Assembly: GCF_029968035.1 (NCBI RefSeq) | Contig: NZ_JASCIQ010000038.1 | Span: 21,652 to 85,651 of the forward strand | Direction: 5' to 3' | Length of the DNA stretch: 64,000 nucleotides | Source: Streptomyces cavernicola | Lineage (GTDB): Bacteria; Actinomycetota; Actinomycetes; Streptomycetales; Streptomycetaceae | Shown: positions 53,417-62,066 of the stretch, piece by piece | How positions within the stretch are numbered: the first letter of the stretch is position 1 | Layout: each line of letters starts with the position of its first letter | Program-made: the position numbers and the translations under genes | The notes under the pieces: generated by a model | Database searches by the model: none | What the model was told of the DNA's origin: nothing | What the model saw: the letters and a program-made list of their open reading frames with translations, nothing else

Positions 53417-53500
53417 CGGTGATGCTCCCCCGTGACTCGTTTCGAGCGGCAAGATTACCGGGGCCTTCACAAGCGCTCGATCGGGGTGACCTTGCAGCCT

Positions 53501-54013
53501 CTACTCCTGGTCCACCATCGGCGGGAGGAAGCAGGGCGTTTTTACGCTGAGGGTCATCTCGTCGTATGGGGGCTTCGATGCGCCCACCCGCACGAAGTAG
53601 TTGGCGTCGCCGCCCTTCGCATAGAGCAGGATGTTCCGCCAGTCGCCCTCGCGGTAGTCGGTGACCTTGTAGCCCTCTGCCTCCAGCCTCTTCCTGAGCT
53701 TCTTCAGGCCTGGGTTGTACTCCGCCCGCGGGTGCGGAACGGCAACCGAATAGCCGAGGTCGAACCGCCCGTCGTTGGCCTCCTCGCCCTGCTTGCCCCT
53801 GCATTCGCGGAAGTTCTTGTCGACGGTCTCGGGGTCGGCCTCGGAACCGATCTCGTCAGCCAGGAGGTCGATCAGTGCCCTGACCTCGTACTCGGCCTTC
53901 GACTTGCTCTTCACGGGGAGGGGGTCGTTCTTCCCGCTGCCGGCCGTGCAGCCTGCGAGGGCGAGGGAGGTCAGGAGGGCGAGGGTGGGTGGCGTTCGGC
54001 GGCGGTGGATCAT
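53501..54013 (-). CDS. Lipoprotein, duplicated copy B
   Basis: 170 aa. Lipobox ALAGC (Cys22) after a hydrophobic signal, then the same domain as copy A (KAEYEVRALIDLLADEIGSE; DYREGDWRNILLYAKGGD), ending PPMVDQE without copy A's Pro-rich tail. First gene of the leftward module lipoprotein B, WXG-like, DUF1023 hydrolase, lipoprotein A. The high identity of the two copies, at DNA level too, implies a recent duplication around the effector-like genes. Confidence 0.82.
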   Translation of the reverse strand: MIHRRRTPPTLALLTSLALAGCTAGSGKNDPLPVKSKSKAEYEVRALIDLLADEIGSEADPETVDKNFRECRGKQGEEANDGRFDLGYSVAVPHPRAEYNPGLKKLRKRLEAEGYKVTDYREGDWRNILLYAKGGDANYFVRVGASKPPYDEMTLSVKTPCFLPPMVDQE

Positions 54014-54231
54014 GTCCTAAGTTTCGCCTGGGCGTAGGCGTGGTGGCTGTCGTAGGTGAGGTGGCGCACGTGGGAGGTCATGCGGGGCGGGGGAGTCCAG
54101 TGAGTTTGCGTCCGGCGGGGCGGAAAGTCCATCGGCCGGGTTCGTCCGTCCATGGCCTCGGCCCGGTTGAGTGATGTCACCCTGTGACATCTTTTTTCCG
54201 CACGCCCCCGTACCCCCCGAGGGAGTCGCTG

Positions 54232-55812
54232 ATGTTCGCAGGTGCTGATGATGTGCGAGGGCCTGAAGTGCCGTCCAGGCGGCGGGTGTTGGCGGTCGGG
54301 GCCGCTGCCGTGGTCCTGCCGGTGGTCGGTGGGGTCGGGGTCGGGGGCGGGGCGGCCGTCGCCGCTCCGCGGGGGGCCGGCACGGTCGCGAAAAAGCATC
54401 GTGGGATCCGGCCCGACGACCCCCAGGGGCGGGCGCCGCTCGCCAATCCGCGGCGGGGGTTCCGGTACGAGATGTCGTACAACGCGAGTGACCTGAGCAG
54501 TCCCTGGGGCAACGAGCAGGACCACAGCCCCGACTCCGCCGCGACACTCGACCTCCTGGAGCGGGAGTACGGGCCGGGGGCCGATCTGACCCAGCTGTAC
54601 TTCTACCTCTGGGAGTACGCCACCACGGACATCCCGCAGAGCGCGCTCGACAACATCGAGAAGGTCTTCGCCGGCCTGCGCAGCAAGAAGTACGCGGCGG
54701 TGCTGCGGTTCGTGTACGACGACGGGGTGCGCGAGAACCGGCGGTACACCGTTCAGGGCATTCAGCGCCACATCGCCCAACTCGCCCCGCTCGTCGAGCG
54801 GAACCGCGACGTCGTCGCCGTCTGGCAGGCCGGGTTCCTCGGTGCGTGGGGCGAGTGGCACGGGAGCTACTACCAGCACGAGAACTACCCCGAGGCCGTC
54901 ACCGCGATCATGACGAGCCTGGTGGAGGCGCTGCCGGCAGGGCTGCACACGCAGGTGCGGTACGCGGAGAAGCGCAACATGATCCAGAACGAGGCGATCC
55001 TCGACCGCGTCGGCTTCCACAACGACTACATGACGCTGGGCGAGGGTCAGTGGGACTACTTCGTGCCGAGCAACCCCCAGTGGCAGACGTACCTCGACGT
55101 CACCGCCGACCGCATGACCGACGGCGAGATGCCCTGGGACAAGGGGCAGAGCGCGGACCCGTACGCCTGGAGCAAGGTCATCCCGGGCGTGCCCGCGGCG
55201 CGGCGGCTGCAGACCCTGCGCTTCGACTCCCTGTCCATCGTCCACAACGCGACCGTCACCGTGCCGGCCTGGCGGACGACGGACGTGACGGAACAGGAGA
55301 TACGGGACGCGCTGCTTCCGGTGTCGGACGGCTACTTCCGCGATCGCGCGGGCCGAGCCGTCCCCCGTACCCAATTCGAGTACCTGCGGGACCACTTGGG
55401 GTATCGGGTGGAGGTGCGGGAGGCGCGGTACGAGGTGTCCGGTGGGCGGATCGCCGCCGAGGTCGACGTGGTCAACCGGGGGTTCGCGCCGCCCAAGCAT
55501 CCGCGGCCCGTACGGCTCGTGCTCCTGGACGCGGACGGGCGCGCGGTCGCCTCGGCCGACACCGGCGCCGACTGGCGGGACTGGCGACCGCAGGGCCGCG
55601 CCGAGACCACCGAGGACCACGGCGAGCCGCCGGTCGCGACGGTACGCGGGACCCTCACCCTTCCCGAGAACGCAAGCGGCGCCTACCGCTTGGGCCTGCA
55701 CCTGCCCGACCCGGACTTCCCCGCGGCCCACCTGGCGGTGCGGTGCGCGAACGCGTCGGTGGAGTGGGTGGCGGGGGTCAATGTGGTGGGCTCGGTGCGG
55801 GTCTCGCGCTGA
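54232..55812 (+). CDS. Tat-exported DUF4874/DUF4832 protein
   Basis: 526 aa from ATG 54232 with GAGGGAG upstream. Twin-arginine signal PSRRRVLAVGAAAVVLPVVG, followed by a Gly/Ala region. DUF4874 at about residues 70-240 (NPRRGFRYEMSYNASDLS, LTQLYFYLWEYATTDIP, WQAGFLGAWGEWHGSYY) and DUF4832 at about 250-510 (YDYMTLGEGQWDYF-like NDYMTLGEGQWDYFVPS). Glycoside-hydrolase-like TIM barrel proteins of unknown substrate, secreted folded. The TTG/GTG-rich extension upstream was rejected. Confidence 0.85.
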   Translation: MFAGADDVRGPEVPSRRRVLAVGAAAVVLPVVGGVGVGGGAAVAAPRGAGTVAKKHRGIRPDDPQGRAPLANPRRGFRYEMSYNASDLSSPWGNEQDHSPDSAATLDLLEREYGPGADLTQLYFYLWEYATTDIPQSALDNIEKVFAGLRSKKYAAVLRFVYDDGVRENRRYTVQGIQRHIAQLAPLVERNRDVVAVWQAGFLGAWGEWHGSYYQHENYPEAVTAIMTSLVEALPAGLHTQVRYAEKRNMIQNEAILDRVGFHNDYMTLGEGQWDYFVPSNPQWQTYLDVTADRMTDGEMPWDKGQSADPYAWSKVIPGVPAARRLQTLRFDSLSIVHNATVTVPAWRTTDVTEQEIRDALLPVSDGYFRDRAGRAVPRTQFEYLRDHLGYRVEVREARYEVSGGRIAAEVDVVNRGFAPPKHPRPVRLVLLDADGRAVASADTGADWRDWRPQGRAETTEDHGEPPVATVRGTLTLPENASGAYRLGLHLPDPDFPAAHLAVRCANASVEWVAGVNVVGSVRVSR

Positions 55813-55825
55813 ACCCGGACATGCC

Positions 55826-55864
55826 TCGGCCGCGACGGCTCCCCCTCCGCGCCGTCGCGGCCGA
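55826..55864. terminator. Perfect 14-bp hairpin between DUF4832 and afsS genes
   Basis: TCGGCCGCGACGGC and GCCGTCGCGGCCGA pair perfectly around an 11-nt C-rich loop. It lies 13 bp after the DUF4832 stop and 21 bp before the afsS stop on the other strand, so it can end both transcripts. Confidence 0.8.
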
Positions 55865-55885
55865 TCCCCGTGCGGGACAGGGCGG

Positions 55886-56041
55886 TTACGCGGGCTCGCC
55901 GGCCGCGTGGTTGTCCTGCGTGGTGATCACGTCGGAGGGCTCGCCCGCCGCGTGGTTGTCCTGCGTGGTGATCTCTTCGGGCTCGCTCGCCGCGTGGTTG
56001 TCGAGCGGCTTGACGGTGGTCTTCTTGTCCGTGTTGCTCAT
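55886..56041 (-). CDS. afsS: AfsS, small activator of secondary metabolism
   Basis: 51 aa. MSNTDKKTTVKPLDNHAASE and onwards carries an octapeptide D-N-H-A-A-(S/G)-E-P at residues 14-21, 28-35 and 43-50, with ITTQ before the second and third. This repeat architecture and the position just downstream of afsR identify AfsS (63 aa in S. coelicolor), a target of phosphorylated AfsR whose level drives antibiotic production by an unknown mechanism. Ribosome binding site AGGGGG about 10 bp before the ATG. It is shorter than the S. coelicolor protein. Confidence 0.92.
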   Translation of the reverse strand: MSNTDKKTTVKPLDNHAASEPEEITTQDNHAAGEPSDVITTQDNHAAGEPA

Positions 56042-56084
56042 GGGATCAAACCCCCTGTTGGTTCAGACATGTTCGGGAACAACG

Positions 56085-56122
56085 GCCCGTCCGGCGACTC
56101 CCCCGAGTACCGCCGGACGGGC
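56085..56122 (-). promoter_or_regulatory. Large hairpin in the afsS leader
   Basis: GCCCGTCCGGCG and CGCCGGACGGGC pair perfectly (12 bp) with an inner ACTC/GAGT extension (2-nt bulge) and a CCCC/GGGG loop. It lies 44 bp upstream of the afsS ATG, downstream of the AfsR/PhoP-type box, so it should be in the afsS 5' leader if the promoter is conserved. It could terminate afsR readthrough or set afsS mRNA stability. Confidence 0.6.
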
Positions 56123-56129
56123 ACGTGGA

Positions 56130-56146
56130 GCCGTTACCTTAACGGC
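56130..56146. repeat. Inverted repeat in afsR-afsS intergenic region
   Basis: GCCGTTA-cct-TAACGGC, perfect 7-bp arms. It is 8 bp from the large leader hairpin. It may be a second stem of the leader or a dyad operator for an unidentified regulator. Confidence 0.5.
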
Positions 56147-56213
56147 GGGGCTCCTCGCCGAACCGTCTGCCCCCCGACGCGACGGATCGACAACGAGAAG
56201 ACTGCCGGTCGGC

Positions 56214-56231
56214 GATAAACAAATGATGAAC
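56214..56231 (-). promoter_or_regulatory. PhoP/AfsR-type direct repeat upstream of afsS
   Basis: On the afsS strand GTTCATCATTT is followed directly by GTTTATC, two 11-nt-spaced units matching the PhoP box direct repeat (GTTCACC-like). In S. coelicolor PhoP and phosphorylated AfsR bind overlapping sites at this position of the afsS promoter. The distance to the afsS ATG is 172 bp. Confidence 0.72.
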
Positions 56232-56256
56232 GGCGCTACGTCGCCCGGGAGATGGG

Positions 56257-59196
56257 CTACGCGGCCGCGATCGGAGTGAGGAGGCCGCGCACCTCGTCCG
56301 CCTCGGCGGCGCCGGTCTGTTCGTAGATGGCGAGCGCCTCCTGCCAGCAGGCCCGCGCACGATCGGCCTGCCCGAGGTCGGACAGGGACCGCCCCAGCGT
56401 CGTGAGGACGTTACCGAGCATCCAGTCGCCGCCGATGCACTTCAGAGCCAGCGCCTGCTCCGCGTGCCGGGCCGCCTGCGCCGGGCGGCGGGCGGCGAGG
56501 TGGGCCTCGGCGATCCGGAAGTGGGTCGCGCCCTGCCAGAGCCGCTGGCGGTTCTCGTTGAAGATCTCCAGGGCGCCCGCGAGCTGATCGAGAGCCTCCG
56601 CGTCACGGCCGGCCTTGGTCAGCGCGATCCCCAGGGCGTAACGGGCGTTGGCGAGGCGCAGGGTCAGGCCCATCTCGTCGTAGATGCCGAGGCCGCTCCG
56701 CGCGAGCTCCACGGCGCTGGCGGTGCGGCCCATGGACACATGGATGCGGGAGAGGTTGCACAGAGCGCTGGCCTCGCCCACCTTGTTCCCGATGGCGCGG
56801 AAGTTGTCGATCGCCTGCTGCAGATACCGCTCGCCGTCCTCGTTCCGGTTCTGGTAGACGGCGATGATGCCGCGGTCGTTGGCGGCCCAGCAGCTGGGCA
56901 CCGGGTCCCCCTCGGAGCTGGCGAGCACCATGGCGAGGCGGGCTTCCTCGTCGGCCTGCTTGAAGCGGCCGGAGACCAGGTACACGTTGGTGAGCGTCGT
57001 CCGGGCCCGGCCCTCGGTGCGGGCGTCCTTCGCGGCCTGCGCCGCATCGCGGGCCGTCACCGCCGCCGCCTCGTACTCCCGCGAGTTGGCCCCGGACTCC
57101 GCCAGGTCCTTGGCGGCCCACAGCAGGTCGACGGCGCGCCGCAACTGGCCGGCCGCAGCGGACTGGCGTACGCAGGCAAGGAGCGCGTGGGCCTCGGTGT
57201 AGAGCCAGTCGACGGCGGCCGTGCCGTCGGCGAACTCCAGGCCGGGGCGACCGGTCGGCTCCAGGTGGTCCACAAGGCGGTCGCCGGGGCGCTCCAGGGC
57301 GTACACCTCGGCCGCCGTCGCCAGATAGAAGTCCAGCAACCGCGAGAGCGCCGACTCCCGTTCGCTGGGCGGCTGTTCGTCCCGTTCCGCGCACGCACGC
57401 GCGTAGAGCCGGACCAGGTCGTGGTAGCGGTAGCGGCCGGGCGCGGCGGATTCGACGAGGGACGTGTCTACGAGGGCCTCCAGGAGGTCCTCCGTGTCCT
57501 CGGCCGGCAGGTCCAGCATCGCGGCGGCCGCGGCCAGCGAGAAGTCCGGGCCGTCCGCCAGGCCGAGGAGGCGGAACGCGCGGGCCTGGGCCGGCTCCAG
57601 CTGGCCGTACCCGAGCTCGAAGGTCGCCTTGACGGCCAGGTCGCCGGCCTGCAGCTCGTCCAGGCGGCGGCGTTCGTCGGCGAGCTTGGCCGCGAGCGTC
57701 GACACCGTCCACGTACGGCGCGAGGCGAGGCGGGAGGCGGCGATGCGGATGGCCAGCGGCAGGAACCCGCAGGCCGCGACCACGTCCAGGGCGGCCTCGC
57801 GCTCGGACGCGACCCGCTCGTCGCCCACGATCCGGGTGAACAGCTGAAGCGCTTCCTCCGGCGACATCACGTCCAGGTCGACCAGATGCGCCCCCGCCAG
57901 GTCCACCATCCGCACCCGCGAGGTGATCAGCGCCGCGCAGCCCTCCGTACCGGGAAGCAGGGGCCTGACCTGGGCCGCGTCGCGGGCGTTGTCGAGGAGG
58001 ACCAGTATCCGGCGGCCGTCGAGGAGCGAGCGGTACAGCGCCGCGCGCTCCTCCAGGCTGTCCGGGATCGCCGAGTCGGCCGTGCCGAGGGCGCGCAGGA
58101 ACGCGCCGAGGACCGTCTCGGGCTCGGCGGCGCGCGCACCCGCGCCCTGCAGGTCGACGTACAGCTGCCCGTCCGGGAACTGGGTGCGCGCGGCGTGCGC
58201 GACATGCACGGCGAGCGTGGTCTTGCCGACGCCGCCGATGCCCGCGAGCGCGGAGACCGCCATGACGCGGCCCTCGGCGGAGGCCAGGACCTCGCCGAGC
58301 TCGATGACCAGCGCGGACCGGCCCGTGAAGTCCGGGACGGTGGCGGGAAGTTGGGCCGGGCGCACCAGCGCCGCGGCCGGCTCCGCGGGCGCGGCGGGCG
58401 GCTCGGCGAGCCCCGGGTCGGCCTGCAGGATGCGCTGCTGCAGCTCGGAGAGGCCGGGGCGCGGGTCGACGCCCAGCTCCTCGGCGAGGAGGCGGCGCGT
58501 GTCCGCGTACACGGCGAGGGCCTCGGCCTGGCGGCCGGAGCGGTAGAGGGCGAGCATCAGGAGCTCGCGCAGCCGCTCCCGCAGGGGGTGCGCGGCCGTC
58601 AGGGCCGTCAGCTCGGAGACGGCCTCGGCGTGGCAGCCCTGCTCCAGGTCCATGTCGAGCCGGGTCTCGACGAGTTGGAGCCGCCACTCCTCCAGGCGGA
58701 CCCGCTGCGTGTCGGCGTACGGCCCGGGGACGTTGGCGAGCGGCTCGCCGTCCCACAGGCCGAGCGCCTTCCTGAGCAGGGAACGGGCCTGGGTGAGGTC
58801 GCCCGCGCCGCGCACCTTCTCGGCCTCGGCCCACAGCTCCTCGGCGAGCGCCAGGTCCAGGGCCTCGCCGGAAACCGGAAGCCGGATCGCGTACCCGCCG
58901 GACTCGCTGGTCAGGACGCCCGGGTCGAGTGCCTTGCGGAGTCTCGAAGCGTACGTACGGACGGCCGCGAGGGCCTGGGACGGGGGCTCCTCGCCCCAGA
59001 TGGCGTCGATGAGTTCGGCGGCGGTGGCGGTGCGGCCCTCGCGCAGGAGCAGGGCCACGAGCAGCGCGCGCTGTTGTGGAGATCCCGTGGTCAGAGCCTC
59101 GGAACCCCGCCAGGCGCGGACCGGCCCGAGCACGCTGAAGCGCAACGGCTCGACCTCCGGGCGGCGCTGCTCGGGTACCCGCGGTACTCCGTTCAT
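56257..59196 (-). CDS. afsR: Global regulator AfsR (SARP / NB-ARC / TPR)
   Basis: 979 aa from ATG 59196 (AGGGGG upstream). Residues about 18-265 are the SARP DNA-binding and bacterial transcriptional activator domains (LRFSVLGPVRAWRGSEALTT, LLREGRTATAAELIDAIWGE). NB-ARC ATPase follows with Walker A GIGGVGKTTLAVH at 319-331 and VLVLLDNARDAAQVRPLLPG. TPR-like repeats fill the last 350 residues. AfsK phosphorylates AfsR, which hydrolyses ATP and activates afsS. N-terminus NGVPRVPEQRRPEVEPLRF is close to S. coelicolor AfsR. The operator-bearing promoter of the divergent amidohydrolase is about 250 bp upstream. Confidence 0.96.
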   Translation of the reverse strand: MNGVPRVPEQRRPEVEPLRFSVLGPVRAWRGSEALTTGSPQQRALLVALLLREGRTATAAELIDAIWGEEPPSQALAAVRTYASRLRKALDPGVLTSESGGYAIRLPVSGEALDLALAEELWAEAEKVRGAGDLTQARSLLRKALGLWDGEPLANVPGPYADTQRVRLEEWRLQLVETRLDMDLEQGCHAEAVSELTALTAAHPLRERLRELLMLALYRSGRQAEALAVYADTRRLLAEELGVDPRPGLSELQQRILQADPGLAEPPAAPAEPAAALVRPAQLPATVPDFTGRSALVIELGEVLASAEGRVMAVSALAGIGGVGKTTLAVHVAHAARTQFPDGQLYVDLQGAGARAAEPETVLGAFLRALGTADSAIPDSLEERAALYRSLLDGRRILVLLDNARDAAQVRPLLPGTEGCAALITSRVRMVDLAGAHLVDLDVMSPEEALQLFTRIVGDERVASEREAALDVVAACGFLPLAIRIAASRLASRRTWTVSTLAAKLADERRRLDELQAGDLAVKATFELGYGQLEPAQARAFRLLGLADGPDFSLAAAAAMLDLPAEDTEDLLEALVDTSLVESAAPGRYRYHDLVRLYARACAERDEQPPSERESALSRLLDFYLATAAEVYALERPGDRLVDHLEPTGRPGLEFADGTAAVDWLYTEAHALLACVRQSAAAGQLRRAVDLLWAAKDLAESGANSREYEAAAVTARDAAQAAKDARTEGRARTTLTNVYLVSGRFKQADEEARLAMVLASSEGDPVPSCWAANDRGIIAVYQNRNEDGERYLQQAIDNFRAIGNKVGEASALCNLSRIHVSMGRTASAVELARSGLGIYDEMGLTLRLANARYALGIALTKAGRDAEALDQLAGALEIFNENRQRLWQGATHFRIAEAHLAARRPAQAARHAEQALALKCIGGDWMLGNVLTTLGRSLSDLGQADRARACWQEALAIYEQTGAAEADEVRGLLTPIAAA

Positions 59197-59443
59197 CGTT
59201 GTCCCCCTGGCGACCTGCCGGACGTGCCTGAACCCTGAAGTCGGTCGGACGGAGGGGAAGGCTCGTGCCGCTCTGAGGCCCACCTGGTCCGAGTTCTGGA
59301 ATGTGCCCCCGCCAGTCTGCCTTGTCCAGGGCCGTTGCGTCAGCCGCGCGAGACAGCTCTCACAGGGTCCTCGCAACGCGGACGTGCGGTGGGGCCGTGC
59401 GGTGGCCGGATCTCAACGGTGGATTTCCGGCGCGCACGACTAG

Positions 59444-59458
59444 CTGACGGTTCGTCAG
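59444..59458. promoter_or_regulatory. Operator palindrome upstream of second amidohydrolase
   Basis: CTGACGGTTCGTCAG with perfect 6-bp arms around GTT. Ends 22 bp before ATG 59480. It is also in the afsR upstream region (248 bp from the afsR start). Confidence 0.78.
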
Positions 59459-59479
59459 ATCAGCGCTACCGTGACGTAC

Positions 59480-60730
59480 ATGGAGACCCAGGAGACCTTC
59501 CCGAAGATCATCTCGGTGGACGACCACACGGTGGAGCCCCCCAACGTCTGGCGGGACCGGCTCCCGTCGAAGTACCACGACATCGGCCCGCGCATCGTGC
59601 GCGCGCCCCTGAAGGAAATGACCTTCATGGGCGGCAAGTTCGCGCCGGTCATGGGCGAGAAGGGCGACGACGGGCCGATAGGCGACTGGTGGGTGTACGA
59701 GGACCTGCACCGCCCCCTCACCCGCCTCGACACGGCCGTCGGCTACGACCGGGACGAGATCAAGCTCGAGGTCATCACGTACGAGCAGATGCGCCCCGGT
59801 TCGTACGACGTGGCCGCGCGGCTCGAGGACATGGACGTCAACCACGTCCAGTCCGCCGTCTGCTTCCCGACCTTCCCGCGCTTCTGCGGGCAGACCTTCA
59901 CCGAGGCGAAGGACCGCGAACTCGGGCTGCTCGGGGTGCGCGCCTACAACGACTGGATGGTGGAGGAGTGGTGCGGCCCGCAGGCACGGGGCCGGCTGAT
60001 CCCGCTCACCCTGATCCCCCTCTGGGACGCGGAGCTCGCGGCGGCGGAGGTACGGCGCAACGCGGCCCGCGGCGTACGGGCGGTGGCCTTCTCGGAGATC
60101 CCGCCGCACCTGGGCCTGCCCTCCATCCACACCGACGAGTGGGACCCGTTCCTGCGGGCCTGCGACGAGACCGGCACCGTCATCGCGATGCACATCGGCT
60201 CGTCCTCGAAGATGCCGTCGACCTCGGCGGACGCGCCGCCCGCGGTCGGCTCCACGATCACCTTCGCCAACTGCTGCTTCTCGATGGTCGACTGGCTGAT
60301 GAGCGGCAAGTTCGAGCGCTTCCCCAACCTGAAGATCATGTACGCGGAGGGGCAGATCGGCTGGATCCCGTACATCCTGGAGCGCGCGGACGTCGTCTGG
60401 GAGGAGAACCGCGCCTGGGGCGGAGTCGCCGACAAGGTCACCCGCCCGCCGTCCGAACTGTTCGCCGAGCACGTCTACGGCTGCTTCTTCGACGACGCGT
60501 TCGGCCTGAAGAACCTCGACTCCGTCGGGGTGGGGAACGTCCTCTACGAGACGGACTACCCGCACTCGGACTCGACCTGGCCCAAGTCGCGGGAGGTCGG
60601 CGAGTCCCAGATGGGTCACCTGTCCCCGGACGTGGTGGACCGGCTGGTCCGGGGCAACGCGATCTCCCTGCTTGGGCTGACGGAGGACGGCTTGTGGGGG
60701 CCGTCGGCCCCCAGCCCCGCCTCTCGGTAG
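59480..60730 (+). CDS. Amidohydrolase-family protein, second copy
   Basis: 416 aa. Same family and motifs as 8695-9885: ISVDDHTVEPPNVWRDRL, CFPTFPRFCGQTFTEAKDRE, RAYNDWMVEEWCG, IAMHIGSSSKMP and ETDYPHSDSTWPKS. The two share long identical blocks through the middle and are paralogs. No Shine-Dalgarno is seen before ATG 59480 or GTG 59471, but operator spacing equals that at the DoxX gene and favours 59480. Stands alone; presumably acts on a related intermediate. Confidence 0.86.
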   Translation: METQETFPKIISVDDHTVEPPNVWRDRLPSKYHDIGPRIVRAPLKEMTFMGGKFAPVMGEKGDDGPIGDWWVYEDLHRPLTRLDTAVGYDRDEIKLEVITYEQMRPGSYDVAARLEDMDVNHVQSAVCFPTFPRFCGQTFTEAKDRELGLLGVRAYNDWMVEEWCGPQARGRLIPLTLIPLWDAELAAAEVRRNAARGVRAVAFSEIPPHLGLPSIHTDEWDPFLRACDETGTVIAMHIGSSSKMPSTSADAPPAVGSTITFANCCFSMVDWLMSGKFERFPNLKIMYAEGQIGWIPYILERADVVWEENRAWGGVADKVTRPPSELFAEHVYGCFFDDAFGLKNLDSVGVGNVLYETDYPHSDSTWPKSREVGESQMGHLSPDVVDRLVRGNAISLLGLTEDGLWGPSAPSPASR

Positions 60731-60734
60731 GGGG

Positions 60735-60899
60735 GTGCCCCGAAAGGGGCGCGGGGAACTGCGCGAACGGCCCCCACCGGGCCGCACCCGGCGACGAGGC
60801 CGCGAGCGGGCAGACGCGTCTGCCGACCCCGCGTCATCGGCCGCAGCCGCTACGTTGTGGCTGATCGCGCAGTTCCCCGCGCCCCTTTCGGGGCCCCGT
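60735..60899. repeat. Dispersed repeat, inverted pair between convergent genes
   Basis: A direct core GAAAGGGGCGCGGGGAACTG begins at 60742, and its inverted partner (GCGCAGTTCCCCGCGCCCCT then TTC) spans 60867-60889, giving arms of more than 20 bp separated by about 100 bp. It fills the whole gap between the amidohydrolase stop and the tgmC stop and likely ends both transcripts. Confidence 0.75.
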
Positions 60900-62066
60900 T
60901 CAGAGCGGGAGAGTCCACGTGCCGTCGGGTGACGTCAGCGTGCCGCCGCTTTCGGGCCCGAGTTCGACGGTCATCGAGTGGAGAGGGAACCGGCCCCGCT
61001 CCGCCCACAGGCGTCGGACGCGCTCCAGTCCGTCGTAAAGGCGGCGCGGGCCGCTCTGGTGGATCACTCCGCCCGCTCCGGCTCGGGCCTCCTCGGCTCG
61101 GGCCCACGACCCGTCCCGGCCGAGAAGCCACAGGACGCGTCGGCCGTCGCGCAGCGTGGCCGCGCGGGTCTCCACGCCGGGTGTGTCCAGCTCGTACAGC
61201 CAGCGCAGCGGCCAGTCCCGCCACAGGTCCGGGAGGGGGCCGCGAGACGTTTGGGTGTGTTCCCCGTGGCTCTCGCGGGCCTCCGCGAACAGGGCGTTGA
61301 GCCTCGGCGGGTAGTCGGCTCCGCGCCGGGCTTCCATGAACGTGGCCGGGTCCGGCTGGACGGTTCCGCGGGCGATGCCGCCTTCGCCCATGCCGGCCAC
61401 GATCAGCAGCGCGGTGTGCGCGATCGTGGTGACCAGCCTGCCGCCCGGACGCAAGGCGCGGAGCCAGGTCTCCGGGACGGGGCGAACGGAGACGGTGGCC
61501 ATGATCCGGTCGTACTCGGGGTCCGGCAGGTCGCCGGTCGCGTCGACGACCTCGATGCGCGGTTTTCGGCCGAAGGAGTCCAGGCGGGCCCGAGCGGCCT
61601 CCACCAGGTACGGGTCCACGTCCACGCTGGTCACGTGGTCGTCCCGCAGGCGGTGGGCGAACAGGGCCAGGGCGTAGCCGGACCCAGTGCCGACGTCCAG
61701 AACCCGGTGCCCTGGTGCCGCGTTCAGCCGGTGCGCCATGGACACGATCAGGCTCGGCAGCGTGGAGGACGAGGTGGGGCTTCCCGCTGCTGTGGCGCCC
61801 GACCGGGCGTGATCGGCGTGGTGGGGTCCGACCCGGGTGACGAGGGTCTGGTCGCTGTAGGTCGCCGCGATCCGGGCCGGGGAGTCTTCCGGGTGGGCGG
61901 TCAAGTCCCATTGCTCTGCCGGGCTGTTGGGGATGCGTTCCCACCAGTGAGGCACGAGCAGGTGACGCGGTGTCGCGCTGACGGCTTCGTGCCATTCGGC
62001 GGCGCCTGCGGTCACCTGGTCGGCGAGTGCCTTGGCAGCTTCGCCCCAAGGGCCGTTCGCGGTCAT
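60900..62066 (-). CDS. tgmC: PIMT-like methyltransferase of the second ATP-grasp RiPP locus
   Basis: 388 aa from ATG 62066, overlapping the ligase stop by 4 bp. PIMT-related: SATPRHLLVPHWWERIPNSP, SPTSSSTLPSLIVSMAHRLN, SAM motif VLDVGTGSGYALALFAHRL, then VTSVDVDPYLVEAARARL. C-terminal extension of about 150 residues as in the first locus. Predicted to methylate an Asp side chain of the cross-linked peptide, leading to an aspartimide (by analogy with characterised graspetide methyltransferases). Confidence 0.88.
   Translation of the reverse strand: MTANGPWGEAAKALADQVTAGAAEWHEAVSATPRHLLVPHWWERIPNSPAEQWDLTAHPEDSPARIAATYSDQTLVTRVGPHHADHARSGATAAGSPTSSSTLPSLIVSMAHRLNAAPGHRVLDVGTGSGYALALFAHRLRDDHVTSVDVDPYLVEAARARLDSFGRKPRIEVVDATGDLPDPEYDRIMATVSVRPVPETWLRALRPGGRLVTTIAHTALLIVAGMGEGGIARGTVQPDPATFMEARRGADYPPRLNALFAEARESHGEHTQTSRGPLPDLWRDWPLRWLYELDTPGVETRAATLRDGRRVLWLLGRDGSWARAEEARAGAGGVIHQSGPRRLYDGLERVRRLWAERGRFPLHSMTVELGPESGGTLTSPDGTWTLPL

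Noticed and set aside
54184..54231. Earlier start for the DUF4832 protein
   Set aside because: It lacks a ribosome binding site and adds 16 residues before the well-placed ATG at 54232, which has GAGGGAG.
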